This document shows, piece by piece, positions 22,677 to 34,256 of a stretch of 64,000 nt of DNA. The notes under the pieces are model-generated. The model saw only the letters and a program-made list of their open reading frames with translations. It did not search any database and was not told where the DNA came from. The stretch's first letter is position 1, and each line of letters opens with the position of its first letter. The stretch lies in the NCBI GenBank assembly GCA_947652605.1, contig OX393579.1, positions 47,064,970 through 47,128,969 of the forward strand. The letters run 5' to 3'. The position numbers and the translations under genes were made by a program. Origin of the DNA: Elmis aenea (taxonomy: Eukaryota > Arthropoda > Insecta > Coleoptera > Elmidae).

Positions 22677-23385
22677 CAGGGTGTCCCAGCTATCGTAAAC
22701 ATCATAGGGATCTCTTAAACGCTAAGAGATATAGAGATGGTTAAATGGTTCAAATTGATCTATGATTTAAGAGCAACTATTTTATGAAAAAAAAATCAAA
22801 AAAGTTGACAGTTTTTGTGCTATTCATAAAAAACAAAAAAAAAATACGTTTTCAATTTTTGCTTATAACTTGCTTATTTGAAGTCGCACTCAAAATATTT
22901 TCAACATTATAAAGACACTTTTTTGAGTAGATTTAAAATTTCTTAATAAATTTTATGTATTTTCGTTGGTTTTTGTTATTATAACATCAACTTTTTTATT
23001 GTAAATACAGATTGTAGTTAGCTGTGACACCATTAAAAAGAGAATTTATTTCTCGTTTTATTGATGTATGAGTTGTTAGGTTAATCTTTAAAAATAACTT
23101 AGATAATAGTTACATTCTACATTAAAAAGTACCTTCAGAAGGTACAAATAAAATTGATTTAATGATTAGGACCAAAAAGTTATGAGAGAAAAAAATAAAT
23201 TCGACATTTTCATATTTTTTGCTATAACATCTGAAGTACCAGAAATGTTGTATTTGATTTGAAATTTTGAAATTGATTGTGGCTTCTCTCATACTAAGGA
23301 ATAATTCATCTGATTTAAATAAACCCTGTATCTCCTATAATAAGCGATATCCCTATGTTGGAAATGTAATCTGGGAAACACTGTG
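22677..23385. mobile_element. mariner-like foldback element, decayed
   Basis: The left end CAGGGTGTCCCAGCTATCGT and the right end, reversed CAGTGTTTCCCAGATTAC, are diverged inverted repeats, with ATAGGGAT shared further in. TA is present at both edges. A reversed relative occupies about 43640-44164. No frames are recognised. Confidence 0.65.
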
Positions 23386-24132
23386 TAAGAGAATAGCAAG
23401 ATGAATTTAATAATTACTCATGTCTCTCCAAACTTGCATTAATTATTTGTGGATCATACATTTTGCGAACTTAATAAAACTTTTTCTAAAACAAGCACAC
23501 CTAATTTTATGTGCAAAATAAAAAGTTTTTATTGGTGTTTATTCAATTTTACATTAGCAAATATTTAATTACGTAATTATTTTAGAAAAGGAAAGAAAAT
23601 GTGGTATTTTTGCATTAAAAACTGAAATTGTATCCTGCGAACTGGTGCTTAGTAAAAACTGAATAAATTTTGCTAAAAACAAAAATAATTTGTCGCGAGA
23701 AGATAAATTAGCGTCGTAAAATAGTCATTAGGACAATACATCTTTTAAAATTCACATAAACTTTTTAGAAATGAGTATTTTAGGGCTCGCAGTATGAAAG
23801 CGAGGTAAAAACGCAGGTGTTATTAGAGAAAGGTAAATTGGCTGTGAATGATATCAGGTCTTCTGCTTTATTATCGCTCACAGTGTTATAAATATCTAAT
23901 TGTTTTAGTAAAATCTCAAAGTTTAAATATAATTTCAATTGCCTGCAAAGTTAAAAAGTTAAATTACCTAACATAAACTACTTCTTTACCGATTAATAAA
24001 TAATTCCAATTATAAGCCTAAGGATGTATTAAAAGTTGAAATTGGCTTTCTTAGCGATTCGTAAAGTGCTTAATGTGCTAATTGTTTTTTTTTTGTATTT
24101 AACGAGTTTAATTTGATTAGCTCAACTGTTTA
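23386..24132. other. no gene seen
   Basis: A+T-rich sequence without recognisable frames. Confidence 0.5.
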
Positions 24133-24440
24133 GGCGCCCACAATTCTTCGGCTCCACAGTTCTTCGCCCACAATTCTTCGGCTCCACAATTCTTCGCCTA
24201 CACAATTCTTCGCCTACACAATTCTTCGCCTACACAATTCTTTGCCGCCACAATTTTTCGCCGCATACAAGCATATCCCAATTTTTTTTTTTGTAAATGT
24301 GATTTATAATATAATTTTTACAGATTATTTTACATTAGTTTAGGTTAGTTTGATTAAATTTTCATTCATAATATAATAACATATACAAGATTAAACATCA
24401 CAACATACGCTATTTATGTAATTTTTAAACATAATATTAG
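24133..24440. mobile_element. left half of a CGAAGAATTGTG-array element
   Basis: Eight or so inverted copies of the motif (ACAATTCTTCGCC and variants) run from 24133 to 24262, followed by GCATACAAGCATATCCCAAT and a body that matches 28690-28870. The element breaks off at about 24440, where a LINE fragment begins, so the right-hand array is missing. Confidence 0.8.
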
Positions 24441-24950
24441 AAGCAATCAACAATGTAAGAACGTATAGGAGCCAAGATGGGGATACTGACCACTTTACAG
24501 TAGGAGAATGACGCAAATATTGCCTGTAGTGAGAAATCAAACGAGGGCAGGAGGAAGAGGGAGGGAAGTGATTAGACTACGGAGTAAAGAAGATCAAGTA
24601 AAATACGAAGAGACCATCAAAATAGAATTAGAGAAAATGGCGGATAAGGATGAAATTGAGGATCAATGGAATGAACTGAAAACGAGGATTAATAGGGCGG
24701 CTAAAAATTGTAATAGTGAAACGAAGCAGAAAAGAAAAAAGTGGTTTGATGAGGAACTAGAGGAAAGGAGAAAACTGAGATTAAAATTGTTAACGGAAAA
24801 AAGCGGAAGAGGAGAAAATTAAATATGAGGAGCAAAGGAAGAAAACGAAAAAACTGCTAAGGGATAAACAAAGTAAATATAATGTAAAAGTGATACAAGA
24901 AATAAAAACCAATTTCAGGAACAACCAGGTTAGAAATTTATACCTAGGGT
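24441..24950 (+). pseudogene. LINE ORF2 endonuclease end and linker
   Basis: The first frame reads VRTYRSQDGDTDHFTVG, the D-H-x-x-V end of an apurinic-type endonuclease domain. After a frameshift come VIRLRSKEDQVKYEETIKIE, EDQWNELKTRINRAAKNC and KKWFDEELEERRKLRLKLL, then YEEQRKKTKKLLRDKQ and a final NNQVRNLY. This basic helical linker lies between the endonuclease and reverse transcriptase of the LINE type seen at 1979-2861. The reverse transcriptase itself is absent. Confidence 0.8.
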
Positions 24951-25107
24951 GAATCGTTCATAAATATAATCACTCCTATGCTTATGGTGCTATTCTGTAC
25001 CGATACGATGTAACGGAATAACGTTATAGAAAATGTAGCTTATAGCGCACTGTAAGGTCAGGACTTACAGCGGCAACATAAATAGCTATTCTGTACCGCA
25101 CGCTATA
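24951..25107. other. flanking repeat, no gene
   Basis: Contains TTATGGTGCTATTCTGTACC; a similar phrase, reversed, occurs at about 28565-28590. The two may be ends of one larger old element. Confidence 0.3.
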
Positions 25108-26921
25108 CAGGGTGCGCCATTAGTGCGATAAAGTCCATTATTGTCCTTAATGTCAACTTAATAAAAAAAAGTTTTTATTGAAACTTATAGTATTTTTAGA
25201 CGTGCATGTTTTAAAATTAGTTTCAAGTATACAGGGTGTTTCATAAAAGTGGGGCGTCACTAAAGGTATTTTTTTTAAATTGAACACCCAGTATATTTTT
25301 GCATAATCGAATTCAGCAAGAAAATCTCCATATGACAGTATTTTGTTTTTTTCATTTTTTTGCGACGTTGCCAATTTATCTTAAAAAATCTTTGAATTTC
25401 CAGAAAAACAGGGTACAATACTTGTCAAGAGCACAACGTTATGAATAATAATTGGCAAATGAAATTTTGCACATACAAAGTCAAAAGGTGTAGTCATAGT
25501 CTAAATACATCAAAATTAATTTATATTATACAGGGTGTTTCTTATAGATGTGCCAACTTCCCAATTTTCAAACATCAATAACTTTATTTTTTCAAATGGA
25601 ACACCCTGTATATTATTACGTCATTTTGCTGCATTTTTGTTTTTCTTCAACTTTTCTTAATACTTACCTATACCTAAAACGAATATTTTCTGAGATATTT
25701 AAATTTTACTTATTCTTATAAGCGTTGTGTAGGAATTTCCTAGTTTTCTCGGAGTAGGCCCCGACTTTGACAATAGAAACAATAATTTCTGTAGTAACAA
25801 ATGTCAGAGTAAATTGCTGTCAATTGTTAAAACATAAATAAATGAGTATAACATATGCAATATGAATTTCCCAAAAAAAGAATTGATTGATACGATCTAT
25901 GTTGAGGGTGGCGTATTTTCGATGCCCATACAGGGGGGGTATCTCGGTAATTATCAGAGATTTAAAAAAACTAAGTACGTAGTCTCGATTTCTTTTTTCG
26001 AGAGGAATTTATTGTCGTAAACAGATTTTTGATATATTTTTTAATTTTTGAAATATAGTTTTTTTTTAATCTCTGAAAATTACCGAGATACCCCCCCTGT
26101 ATGGGCATCGAAAGTACGCCACCCTGAACATAGACCGCATCAATCAATTCTTTTTTGGAAAATTCATATTGCATATGTTATACTCATTTATTTATGTTTT
26201 AACAATTGACAGCAATTAACTCTGACATTTGTTACTACAGAAATTATTGTTTCTATTGTCAAAGTCGGGGCCTACTCCGAGAAAACTAGGAAATTCCTAC
26301 ACAACGCTTATAAGAATAAGTAAAATGTAAATATCTCAGAAAATATTCATTTTAGGTATAGGTAAGTATTAAGAAAAGTTGAAGAAAAACAAAAATGCAA
26401 CAAAATGACGTAATAATATACAGGGTGTTCCATTTGAAAAAATAAAGTTATTGATGTTTGAAAATTGGGAAGTTGGCACATCTATAAGAAACACCCTGTA
26501 TAATATAAATTAATTTTGATGTATTTAGACTGTGACTACACCTTTCGACTTTGTATGTACAAAATATCATATGCCAATTATTATTCATAAGGTTGTGCTC
26601 TTGACAAGTATTGTACCCTGTTTTTCTGGAAATTCAAAGATTTTTTAAGATAAATTGGCAACGTCGCAAAAAATTGAAAAAAACAAAATACTGCCATATG
26701 GAGATTTTCTTGCTGAATTCGATTATGCAAAAATAAACTGGGTGTTCAATTTAAAAAAAATACCTTTAGTGACGCCCCACTTTTATGAAACACCCTGTAT
26801 ACTTGAAACTAATTTTAAAACATGCACGTCTAGAAATACTATAAGTTTCAATAAAAACTTTTTTTTATTAAGTCGACATTAAGGGCAATAATGGACTTCA
26901 TCGCACTAATGGCGCACCCTG
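25108..26921. mobile_element. 1.8-kb near-perfect palindrome, mariner-like ends
   Basis: The ends CAGGGTGCGCCATTAGTGCG and its reverse complement are flanked by TA (25106-25107, 26922-26923). The arms are about 860 bp each (25108-25970 and 26060-26921) around a roughly 90-bp centre, with only a handful of mismatches in the first 250 bp compared. Both arms contain the same embedded ends of other families (ACAGGGTGTTTC near 25232 and 25532), so the arms were duplicated as a unit after those insertions. The similar frames at 25153-25374 (minus) and 26655-26882 (plus) are mirror images from the palindrome, not genes. Confidence 0.93.
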
Positions 26922-27082
26922 TATGTAACGGTACAAAAGATCTACTATTACAGTGGAATTAACCTAAAGAGCACTTGAAGGTTATGTCGATTGATGTTGC
27001 TATTTTGCAAATAATTAATTCTTTTACGTTCATATTGGGTAGAATTAACGGGCGTTGGCGCGTTGTCGCCGCGTAATGGTCA

Positions 27083-27540
27083 AAATGAATCGTTTTATAT
27101 TGGAATATTTTATAGTGCATGTTTACTTATATTATTTTTTACTCAAAAACTGTAGGTTTTACGAAAAAAACTATTAATTAAAATAAGTTTCTAAATAAAG
27201 CAAGCTTTCAAAAAAGTATTCTTTATTTGCCAAATTTTAACCCACCACAAAGTTCTGATCAAAAAACCTACAGGGGTCGCACTTTTCAGCCCCCTGTGAA
27301 TGTGGGAGATGATTAAAAATATTATGGGAAACCTTTTAATACGTATTAAACATCTACCAAATATCATTTTTCTACATTGATCCAAATTCGAGAAATAAAG
27401 TAAAAACCTAATTTTACCGTTCTCCTTTAGGGAGGTGTAACTCTGAAAGGAGACGTCTAACGGAAAAAAATGCATAAAACCTCCCTTAATTGTCGATAAG
27501 GAATCACCTCCGGAATGTTTTCGCAATATTTAACGCTGTA
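27083..27540. repeat. dispersed repeat, copy B (uninterrupted)
   Basis: Reverse-orientation match to 9731-9888 plus 12462-12773, including TGAATGTGGGAGATGATTAA and AACTCTGAAAGGAGACGTCT. It lacks the mariner-like insertion and shows the ancestral junction near 27385. The minus frame over it has no motif. Confidence 0.8.
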
Positions 27541-28089
27541 TAATAATACTGGTCTAGTATTTCTACAAGAGCTTCTTCATAAAAAAATATAGATAATGTT
27601 TAGTTAAAATTATTCAGTGATCAATTAATTGCTCTTAAAAATGACAGCATTTTGAAATACATTTACTATTTTTTTAACCTGCATAAACCCATGAATAACA
27701 TACACAAATGAAACAGATGACATATCCCTGATCAATAATATTTTCGTTTTTTTAAATGATTAATTATATCAAATTATGTATACTCATCTAGCATTTCTAT
27801 AAGATATTCTTTATTATAGGGATCAGTAATGTGTAATTAGTATTATTTTTATGAATCAACCAATCACTCAAATAATTCAAGCATTTTAAATCACATTTAC
27901 TTATTTTTTTTTAACATGACTAACAAGGGAACCTCACTTGGTGGTACTAAAGTCGGTTGATGGGACTAACATTTTCCGAAAGAAGATCGTGAATTAAGAA
28001 GAGTAACAACTTTTTTGGCCCCGGAAACTCAAAACTTACCGTTGAAACTCAATTTTTATTTTCAAAATTTGCACGAAATAGGTTAAATA
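27541..28089. other. no gene seen
   Basis: No recognisable frame or repeat end. Confidence 0.45.
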
Positions 28090-28372
28090 CCAGGTGTAAA
28101 TGAACTCTGGCACACCCTCTTTTTTCCTTTAGTTTTGATTTTGGATAAATAAGATTTTAGACACATGATATGTGTAAAAAATCGGATATTTTGAGCCGTT
28201 GCACACAATTGTTCACTTCCGGTTTCGCCGGAAATGACCTTAATTTTGTAATTTTAAATGGAACGGCCAGTATATTTTTACATTTTTGGGAAGAGAAAGA
28301 GATTTTGACTACAATAGCATCATTTTGGTTAATTTTAATGACCTCAAATAGCCAGAGTTCATTTACATCTGG
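28090..28372. mobile_element. 283-bp MITE with TA duplication
   Basis: Left CCAGGTGTAAATGAACTCTG and right CAGAGTTCATTTACATCTGG are inverted repeats of about 21 bp with one mismatch, flanked by TA on both sides. Frames across it on both strands are by-products. A truncated relative lies at 9656. Confidence 0.85.
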
Positions 28373-28625
28373 TATTGCAGATTTTCTTAAATTTGGATTT
28401 GGTGGCAAAAAAATTAAAAAAATTATTTTTATTTACGAATTCTTACTTTTAAAGAGAAAACTTGGATTTTGTTAATAAAACATAAAAGCTACAGCGCCAT
28501 ACGGAATCGCAAATATGCTATAGTACTGTAACTGCTTATAGTTACAGCGTTACAGTGTTTATAGAACCTTGCAGAATAGCACCATTAATTTTTCAATTTT
28601 AATTTTCCCAATACATTATGTTTCG
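28373..28625. other. no gene seen; tract of TTACAG phrases
   Basis: Contains repeated phrases such as CTGTAACTGCTTATAGTTACAG at 28520-28560 (partly palindromic) and the reversed counterpart of the phrase at 24990. Confidence 0.35.
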
Positions 28626-29120
28626 TGTCCGGAACATTCTTCGCCCACAATTCTTCGCCACCACAATTTTTCGCAGCATACAAGCATATCCCAATTTTTT
28701 TTTGTAAATGTGATTGTTTTTATTTATAACGTAATTTTTACAGATTATTTTAGCTTAGGTTAGGTTAGGTTAGGTTAAGTTAATTTAATTTTCATTCATA
28801 CTATAATAACATATACAAGATTAAAAATCACAACATACGCTATTTATGTAACAATTTTTAAACATAATATTAAAAGACGAATTATTAATATAGGTACAAC
28901 TAACAACTTTATGCTAATGTAAAAAATCTTTCAAAATTTCTTTATCAATAAAAACAATTACATTTACAATAAAAATTTGTGATATGCTTGTATGCGACGA
29001 AAAAATTTGGCGGCGAAGAATTGTGGCGGCGAAGAATTGTGTAGGCGAAAAATTGTGGGTGAAGAATTGTGGATGCGAAGAATTGTGGGCGAAGAATTTT
29101 GGGCGAAGAATGTTCCTAGA
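28626..29120. mobile_element. complete CGAAGAATTGTG-array element (about 495 bp)
   Basis: The left end TGTCCGGAACATTCTTCGCC and right end GGGCGAAGAATGTTCCTAGA are inverted. Each end carries arrays of the 12-17-bp motif CGAAGAATTGTG with spacers GGCGG, TAGG or GGGTG; the array at 28990-29115 is the longer. The A+T-rich body matches the half element at 24263-24440. Frames across the array (28984-29229) are repetitive artefacts. Element class is unknown. Confidence 0.8.
28754..28775 (+). repeat. short TTAGG (insect telomere motif) run
   Basis: Four consecutive TTAGG units lie in the body of the CGAAGAATTGTG element. The equivalent position in the 24-kb copy has only TTAGTTTAGGTTAG, so this is probably local slippage rather than a telomere relic. 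Confidence 0.7.
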
Positions 29121-30465
29121 CCCATTATTTTTCACTGTCACGTCGCGGGCTACCGGAAAATTCCCGGTATCCAGCAGAGCCAACCCAGCCCTGAGGAAGC
29201 GCATTGATAAAATAGAAAACGACCATTGATTTTATTAGGTTTACCTGCAATTACCACACAGATTTGAAATAGGCACAAATTGCTGCTCATTTATATGTAT
29301 TCAGGTGTCTTTGTAGCTTTTGTAGTTTTCGAGATCCCAAAAGTGAGAAAATATAGCGAAGTACTTTGTACACTTTGTGATATTACATTTAATTTATTAT
29401 CCACGTTACGGTTGTGGTAATAAATTTCCTTGAAATTTTGGTGCTCGTTCCGTAGTCTGCCTTTGAAAAGCATATAAAGTCTTCGATGTACTTTTTTCTT
29501 TGCAAGGCGTAATACCTTAAAGCCCAACGAAAGCTCCTTCTACTTGTCACTTTTTAAGCGATATTTTAAGATCTTGTTTTCATTGGAATTCAATCTTTTG
29601 ATGAATGATTTTTATTTGTAACAATTGACATCAAAAGCCTTAAGTAGAGCAAAGCATTGAAATGAATATCTTTGTTCAAGCTTGCCGAATCTTATTCAGT
29701 TGATACAAATGGACTCCGCATTTAACTTAAATGTACCAAGTGTAGGCCGAAATTTACTTCACGCAGTGTCTCGCCATCCTTTTCCTTCCTTGGTGTTAAT
29801 GTTTAACAGTAGCAAACGTGAAATTTATCTGAGGTGTAGCTGGGAAGGTACGACCAGGACCGCCCGCAGGTAGGATAAAGCGGATGTTTTGACAATCCAC
29901 GTAATAACGGAAGTCGAACTTCGATTATTGTCAACACCCCGGCTTCCAGCTGAGAAGTAACGACAACTGCTCAATTCTGTTTCGTACCCGATGGTCATTA
30001 CAGCTCTACAGTTACTGTGTGATTTGTGATTACGATTATTGTTGTGTCCAGACTTGGACGACAACATTTTCTCGACGATCTCCGGAGATTTATTGCCGGC
30101 AAAAAGTGTAACACAGCGCGGTAATAAAATTTCACGTGAAATATATCGCTTGAACGTAATGCGAATTATGCAATAAAATTCTTGTTATAATTTTCGGAAA
30201 ACGAAATAAAAAGGAACGGTTGAATGGTTTCTTTTTAAATATTTTATTGTCGGTTTTGCGCTGTGGAATTTATTTGGGTGAAATACATTAGGAATACATT
30301 TCGTGGAATTACGAAAACGGTAATAAAATATGTCCATTAATTATCTGTAATGTTCATTTAATCTGGCTTGTGTGGCCACCAAATGATTTCAGTTGCACAC
30401 GTGCAAAAAAGTTCTACATAATTTCGCGGTAACTGCCTTATGATGCATAATTTTGAACAACTATA
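29121..30465. other. unassigned; G+C-richer island at 29.75-30.15 kb
   Basis: No gene is recognised. The part from about 29750 to 30150 is clearly richer in G, C and CpG than its surroundings and holds small frames on both strands (29682-29873 plus; 30067-29825 minus, starting MLSSKSGHNNN). A plus-strand donor-like GCAGGTAGGAT lies at 29868. It could be a promoter or first exon of an unseen gene, or unrelated. Confidence 0.25.
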
Positions 30466-30840
30466 CAGGGTGACAATAATCTACATGTGTGGTATGGGTA
30501 ACTTTGTTATTATAAGAGTTACATAGTCGGTTGAATGAGCAAAGTTGGCCTAAATTTCAAGACGAGTTTAATGTCATTTTGACATTTGACCTACACCTTC
30601 AACTTTTTTTTAAATATTTTGGAAAACTAAAAACAGACGATGTTTTCAATGGTAATTAATTCCATAGCCACCTATGTTAAAACCAAAATTTGAAATTTGA
30701 AATTCATTGATGTATGTGTTGATGTCTTTAAAAATAAGTAAGTTGTTCATGTTTTAATTAAGTACAGATAGTTTATTTATGTAATGTTTTGTTTTTTTTT
30801 TCAATGGCGATTTTCATTAAACCTAACTTAGGGGAGACCG
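30466..30840. repeat. partial mariner-like repeat end
   Basis: CAGGGTGACAATAATCTACA, preceded by TA, starts a sequence with parts resembling 43660-43720 (TTTATGTAATGTTTTGTT). The opposite end was not found. Confidence 0.4.
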
Positions 30841-31225
30841 GGGATAAAAGTAACATTTTTTTGTTTTTATTTAATTTCTCATAGATTATTACAAATTTTT
30901 TACATCCAAATTGGTTTAATGATAGATTGGACATTTGTCTTGCTTCCAAGATATTTATTTCGTGTGTTTCGTAAATCAACTGTTAAAAAAATTTTTTTCT
31001 TTAGTAAGACAGCTGTTACTTTCAACCTCAACGTTGGGGCTAGAAGAAACAATGATTGGGGTAAGTTGTAACGGCAAAATAATTTACACAGCTCCTAAGT
31101 AGTGGGTAAATATATTAGTATTCATCAACAAAAATATTTTATTCAAAAATACACATTAGCGAAATGAAAAAATAAAAAAAAATATCTTTGGTACAATACA
31201 AAATGATAAGTGAACAGTATGGCAT
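30841..31225. other. no gene seen
   Basis: A+T-rich, no recognisable frame. Confidence 0.4.
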
Positions 31226-31590
31226 ACCAGGTAAGGGCGGTCCCAAATTATTAAATTTACACTAGATCATAATAACGGTTTGTTTTATTTTTAAAAAATC
31301 TAACCGCCCTTTAAACTGACCGTCATTCTTTAAATCAGTAAAAGAGGGTCAGGTTAAGTTGAGTTGGTTAAAGCTTTGTTTATATTAAGTTATAAATATT
31401 AAGGTAATAGAATAAAAACAATGGCGGCTGGTAGGAAAACCAAAAGTACCAGATCTTACCAATTTACATAGGTTTTATAATTTAAAATGCTTTTTAAGAA
31501 ATGATTTAGCTTTAAATACATTTCCATCATTAAACCGATATTATATACTGAGTTTTATAATTTAATAATTTGGGACTGCAGTTACCAGGT
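31226..31590. mobile_element. 365-bp inverted-repeat MITE
   Basis: Left ACCAGGTAAGGGCGGTCCCA and right, reversed ACCTGGTAACTGCAGTCCCA, are followed by a shared AATTATTAAA. Target duplication is unclear. No coding content. Confidence 0.6.
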
Positions 31591-32124
31591 TTGCCAAGAT
31601 TATAAGTACCTACATATTTAAAAATGTGAATCAAAAAGATACAACAAACTGGAAAATTATTCCGACAACTCTTGTATATTCTCATCTACTATCTGTTTAC
31701 TAAAATCTGTTTTATCAAAAAAAAATTTCACTCGCAAACCGGTTTGAAAAAACGTGATTCTATTCATTACCAATAAGAATTTTTAACGTGTTTGTGCTGT
31801 TTTTGTATTGTCCTAAATATAGTTTAATAATAATTTTTAACATTTTTCTATTTCAAAATCAAGCTAATCCTCCAAGTACATGATTCAGCATTAGTTTTCA
31901 TGATGTTTTTTTTCATCTAATGTGGTTTTTCGTAAACTAAAAAAATTACTTCACAATTTTAACAAATTTTAACATTTTTCCACATTTTAAACAATTCGTT
32001 TTATCTTTTGTTCAAATAAAACATGTAAGTATATTTTTTAAAAATAATTTTAGTATACAGTATTGTACAAACTAAATTGTTAAGCCAAATATAATGTAAA
32101 ATATTGTAAAAAATAATAGAAAAT

Positions 32125-32250
32125 ATAATTTCAGCCCTGAGGATGCCGATAAAAGTATTGGCGAAACATGTAGGATATTTTATTAAAGAAAATTAACTTT
32201 CATTAAGTGAATAAACCTGTTTAAACCAGAAAAACCTTCGTTTTAATTTT
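32125..32250 (+). ncRNA. hammerhead-like core of a Penelope-type element
   Basis: The core CTGAGGA at 32137 is followed by a stem TGCCGATA paired with TATTGGCG and then AAACATGT, matching the CUGANGA / stem II / GAAA layout of hammerhead ribozymes. A downstream GAATAAACCTGTTTAAACCAG tract recurs next to a related core at 61160. Penelope-like retroelements are known to carry such ribozymes in their terminal repeats. Stem I and the cleavage site could not be confirmed by eye, so self-cleavage is uncertain. Confidence 0.45.
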
Positions 32251-33530
32251 ATCTCTACTATTTATGTAAGGTATTTTTAGTTGAAACAAATTTTTGTCCA
32301 TTAATGTTTCATTTACATTTTGGATTCAAGTAAAAAAAATTGACACCCTGTGTCTTTGTTATTAATTGAATTCAAACTTTTCTTACACTCATTAGTTCTT
32401 TTGTTTTTAAAATCGTAATAAATCATAATTTGAAAATGCTGTTGATATAATTCCATCTTTTCTACTTCTACTTTAAAAAAATTAATAACCTAGGTTTTAA
32501 ACAACTTGACTGACAAATGAACCACAGAAGACAGACAAAGAAGTACAAACATTTTGCCTTTCATGGTCTACTACTTTTTATTTAAATTCCTAATAAATGC
32601 AACTTGGCCCTCGTATACCACATGCATTATTCATAAACGTATCTGTATGTTCCTGAGAAACAAAATTTAATCTTGTAAATTGGTACTACGGGAGTTTATC
32701 TCAAGCTCTTTTTGTTATTTCGTGTTTTTAAAATAACAAGTGTGCGTAACGGACCTAAGAATATAGCATTTTTTGTTCATAGTTCATATCGCTACTGTTC
32801 GCGATCATCGAAGTGGATAAATTCTGAACTTGTCAAAACCACATACAAGGGTTAGTATGAGTCACAGGGCAATAAATACAAGTTGGGGAGAGGCGGGCTT
32901 TATGCCTCAGCCCCTCTGAATAAATTAGAAAAATGGTCGCCATCTTGTTAGCAAAATTCATATTTCAAGTGTCGGTTTTCCTCAGAATTATCGCGTCTGC
33001 GTTTTCGCGGCAATAAACAATTTTTATTTCAGTGTTTCAAAAAGGTTGTGTCTCAAAGTTTGTAAAATTTTGGCATATTTTGTTGTAGATATATGACCTT
33101 TGTTTTTTTTTTGTAAGTTTTTAGTCAGTGTAATTGTAGTTGTATTAGTACAATAAAAATCTATTTAAATTTTGTGTCTTATTCTGGTAATATTTCTGTA
33201 AATCATGAAGCCCTATGTTATTCTTCAAGATTTCGCGGCTTTGCACATGTTACAATCTTCGTGTTCGGGTATGAACCCACGTGTTCTTTGGTTTTGTGTT
33301 GACGTTTTAATCATTTTATACTTGGTCTATTCTGCAAGTTAAATGGTTGAAACGTAAAGACTTAATCAAAGAAGAGGCGAATGCTAACTTGAAAACGAAG
33401 TCCAATGTTAAACAAAAACATACTAGTGCAAAAATCTTTTCATCATAAGTATTATAAAACTTAAATTATCTTCATCATTCTATTGGTTAAATGACACAAC
33501 ATATCCAAAGTAGAATTCATGTAATTACAT
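32251..33530. other. no gene seen
   Basis: Unassigned sequence. A short G+C-richer segment at 32880-33010 (GGCGGGCTTTATGCCTCAGC) has no recognised function. Confidence 0.35.
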
Positions 33531-34256
33531 ATTACATCAATTATAAGAAAATATATTTTTTCTGCGTCCGGCCAGAAAATCGTTACCTATTACCGATCAA
33601 TTTTTAGGCTGGAAAATACATCTTCACTGGATTAGTCCAGTAAAGTGATGGTTGCCATGGTAAATCAACACTTTACTGGCCTAGTCCAGTAAAGTAGCTG
33701 GTTGCCATGGTGATGAGTTGATTTGCGCTCATAGAGGTTTGCGCTGTCAAACAATAGTTATTTATGTATCAAGGCCAAAAAGTTTAACTTTTTCGGCCGA
33801 AAATGTACGTTTTGGCCGAGGTGCATATTACATTTTTTGTGCGATAGAATTAAAAACAATTTAAATTATTAGTATTTTTCAAAAATATAGGTTAGAAACT
33901 ACGTGACATTCTATCACTGACAATTGGGGTATGCTGTTAGCTTTAATGCAAATTTACGCTGTAGCGGCCGAAAAAGTTACTTTTCAGGCCGTTGCTAAGG
34001 GTAACGGCCTGAAAAGTTACTTTTTAGGCCGTTGCTAAGGATAACGCCGGTAATGCAATACTTTATGGCTGCTAACGCGTCCGTCAATTAGCTGTTTCTA
34101 GTACGATCGCACAAAAACGTCATTATACCATCAAGCGAGTTTTCACCTGTAGTTTAAGTTATTGTTTAATTATGGATGGCGACGAAAGTAATTTTGTCAG
34201 TGGCGGACGCAGAAAAAATATTGTACGTAACATACCCGTAAATTGTCTTTACTGTA
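33531..34256 (+). repeat. unrecognised repeat with conserved reading-frame start, copy A
   Basis: Shares with 53040-53356 the phrases GGTTGCCATGGTGATGAGTT, GTCATTATACCA, CAAGCGAGTT and CACCTGTAGTTT, and a downstream ATG. Between 33970 and 34060 it also has GGCCGTTGCTAAGG repeated on both strands. The promoter-like leader plus conserved coding start suggests the 5' end of a transposable-element gene. It is cut at 34256 by a large palindromic insertion and may resume at 35471. Confidence 0.5.
34172..34254 (+). pseudogene. start of an unrecognised gene, copy A
   Basis: ATG at 34172 opens MDGDESNFVSGGRRKNIVRN, continuing IPVNCLYC to the insertion. The second copy (53269) differs mostly by synonymous or conservative changes and one in-frame 3-bp indel, a pattern expected for formerly coding sequence. 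The acidic-then-basic start resembles N-termini of some transposon-encoded recombinases, but I do not recognise the family. The frame is truncated by the palindrome at 34257. Confidence 0.45.

Noticed and set aside
25153..26882. Two nearly identical 73-75-residue proteins on opposite strands
   Set aside because: They are mirror images created by the palindrome arms, with terminal MITE sequence in them. No protein motif.
28754..28775. Interstitial telomere or chromosome end
   Set aside because: Only four TTAGG units, in the body of a transposon; the sibling copy at 24.3 kb shows a degenerate version.
28984..29229. Overlapping plus-strand frames of 71 and 81 residues
   Set aside because: They translate the CGAAGAATTGTG array (repeated ELWVKNC/RRKIV-like peptides), not a gene.
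29825..30067. 80-residue minus-strand frame starting MLSSKSGHNNN
   Set aside because: Not called as a gene: no recognised domain, no splice evidence; kept only as a note on the CpG-richer island.
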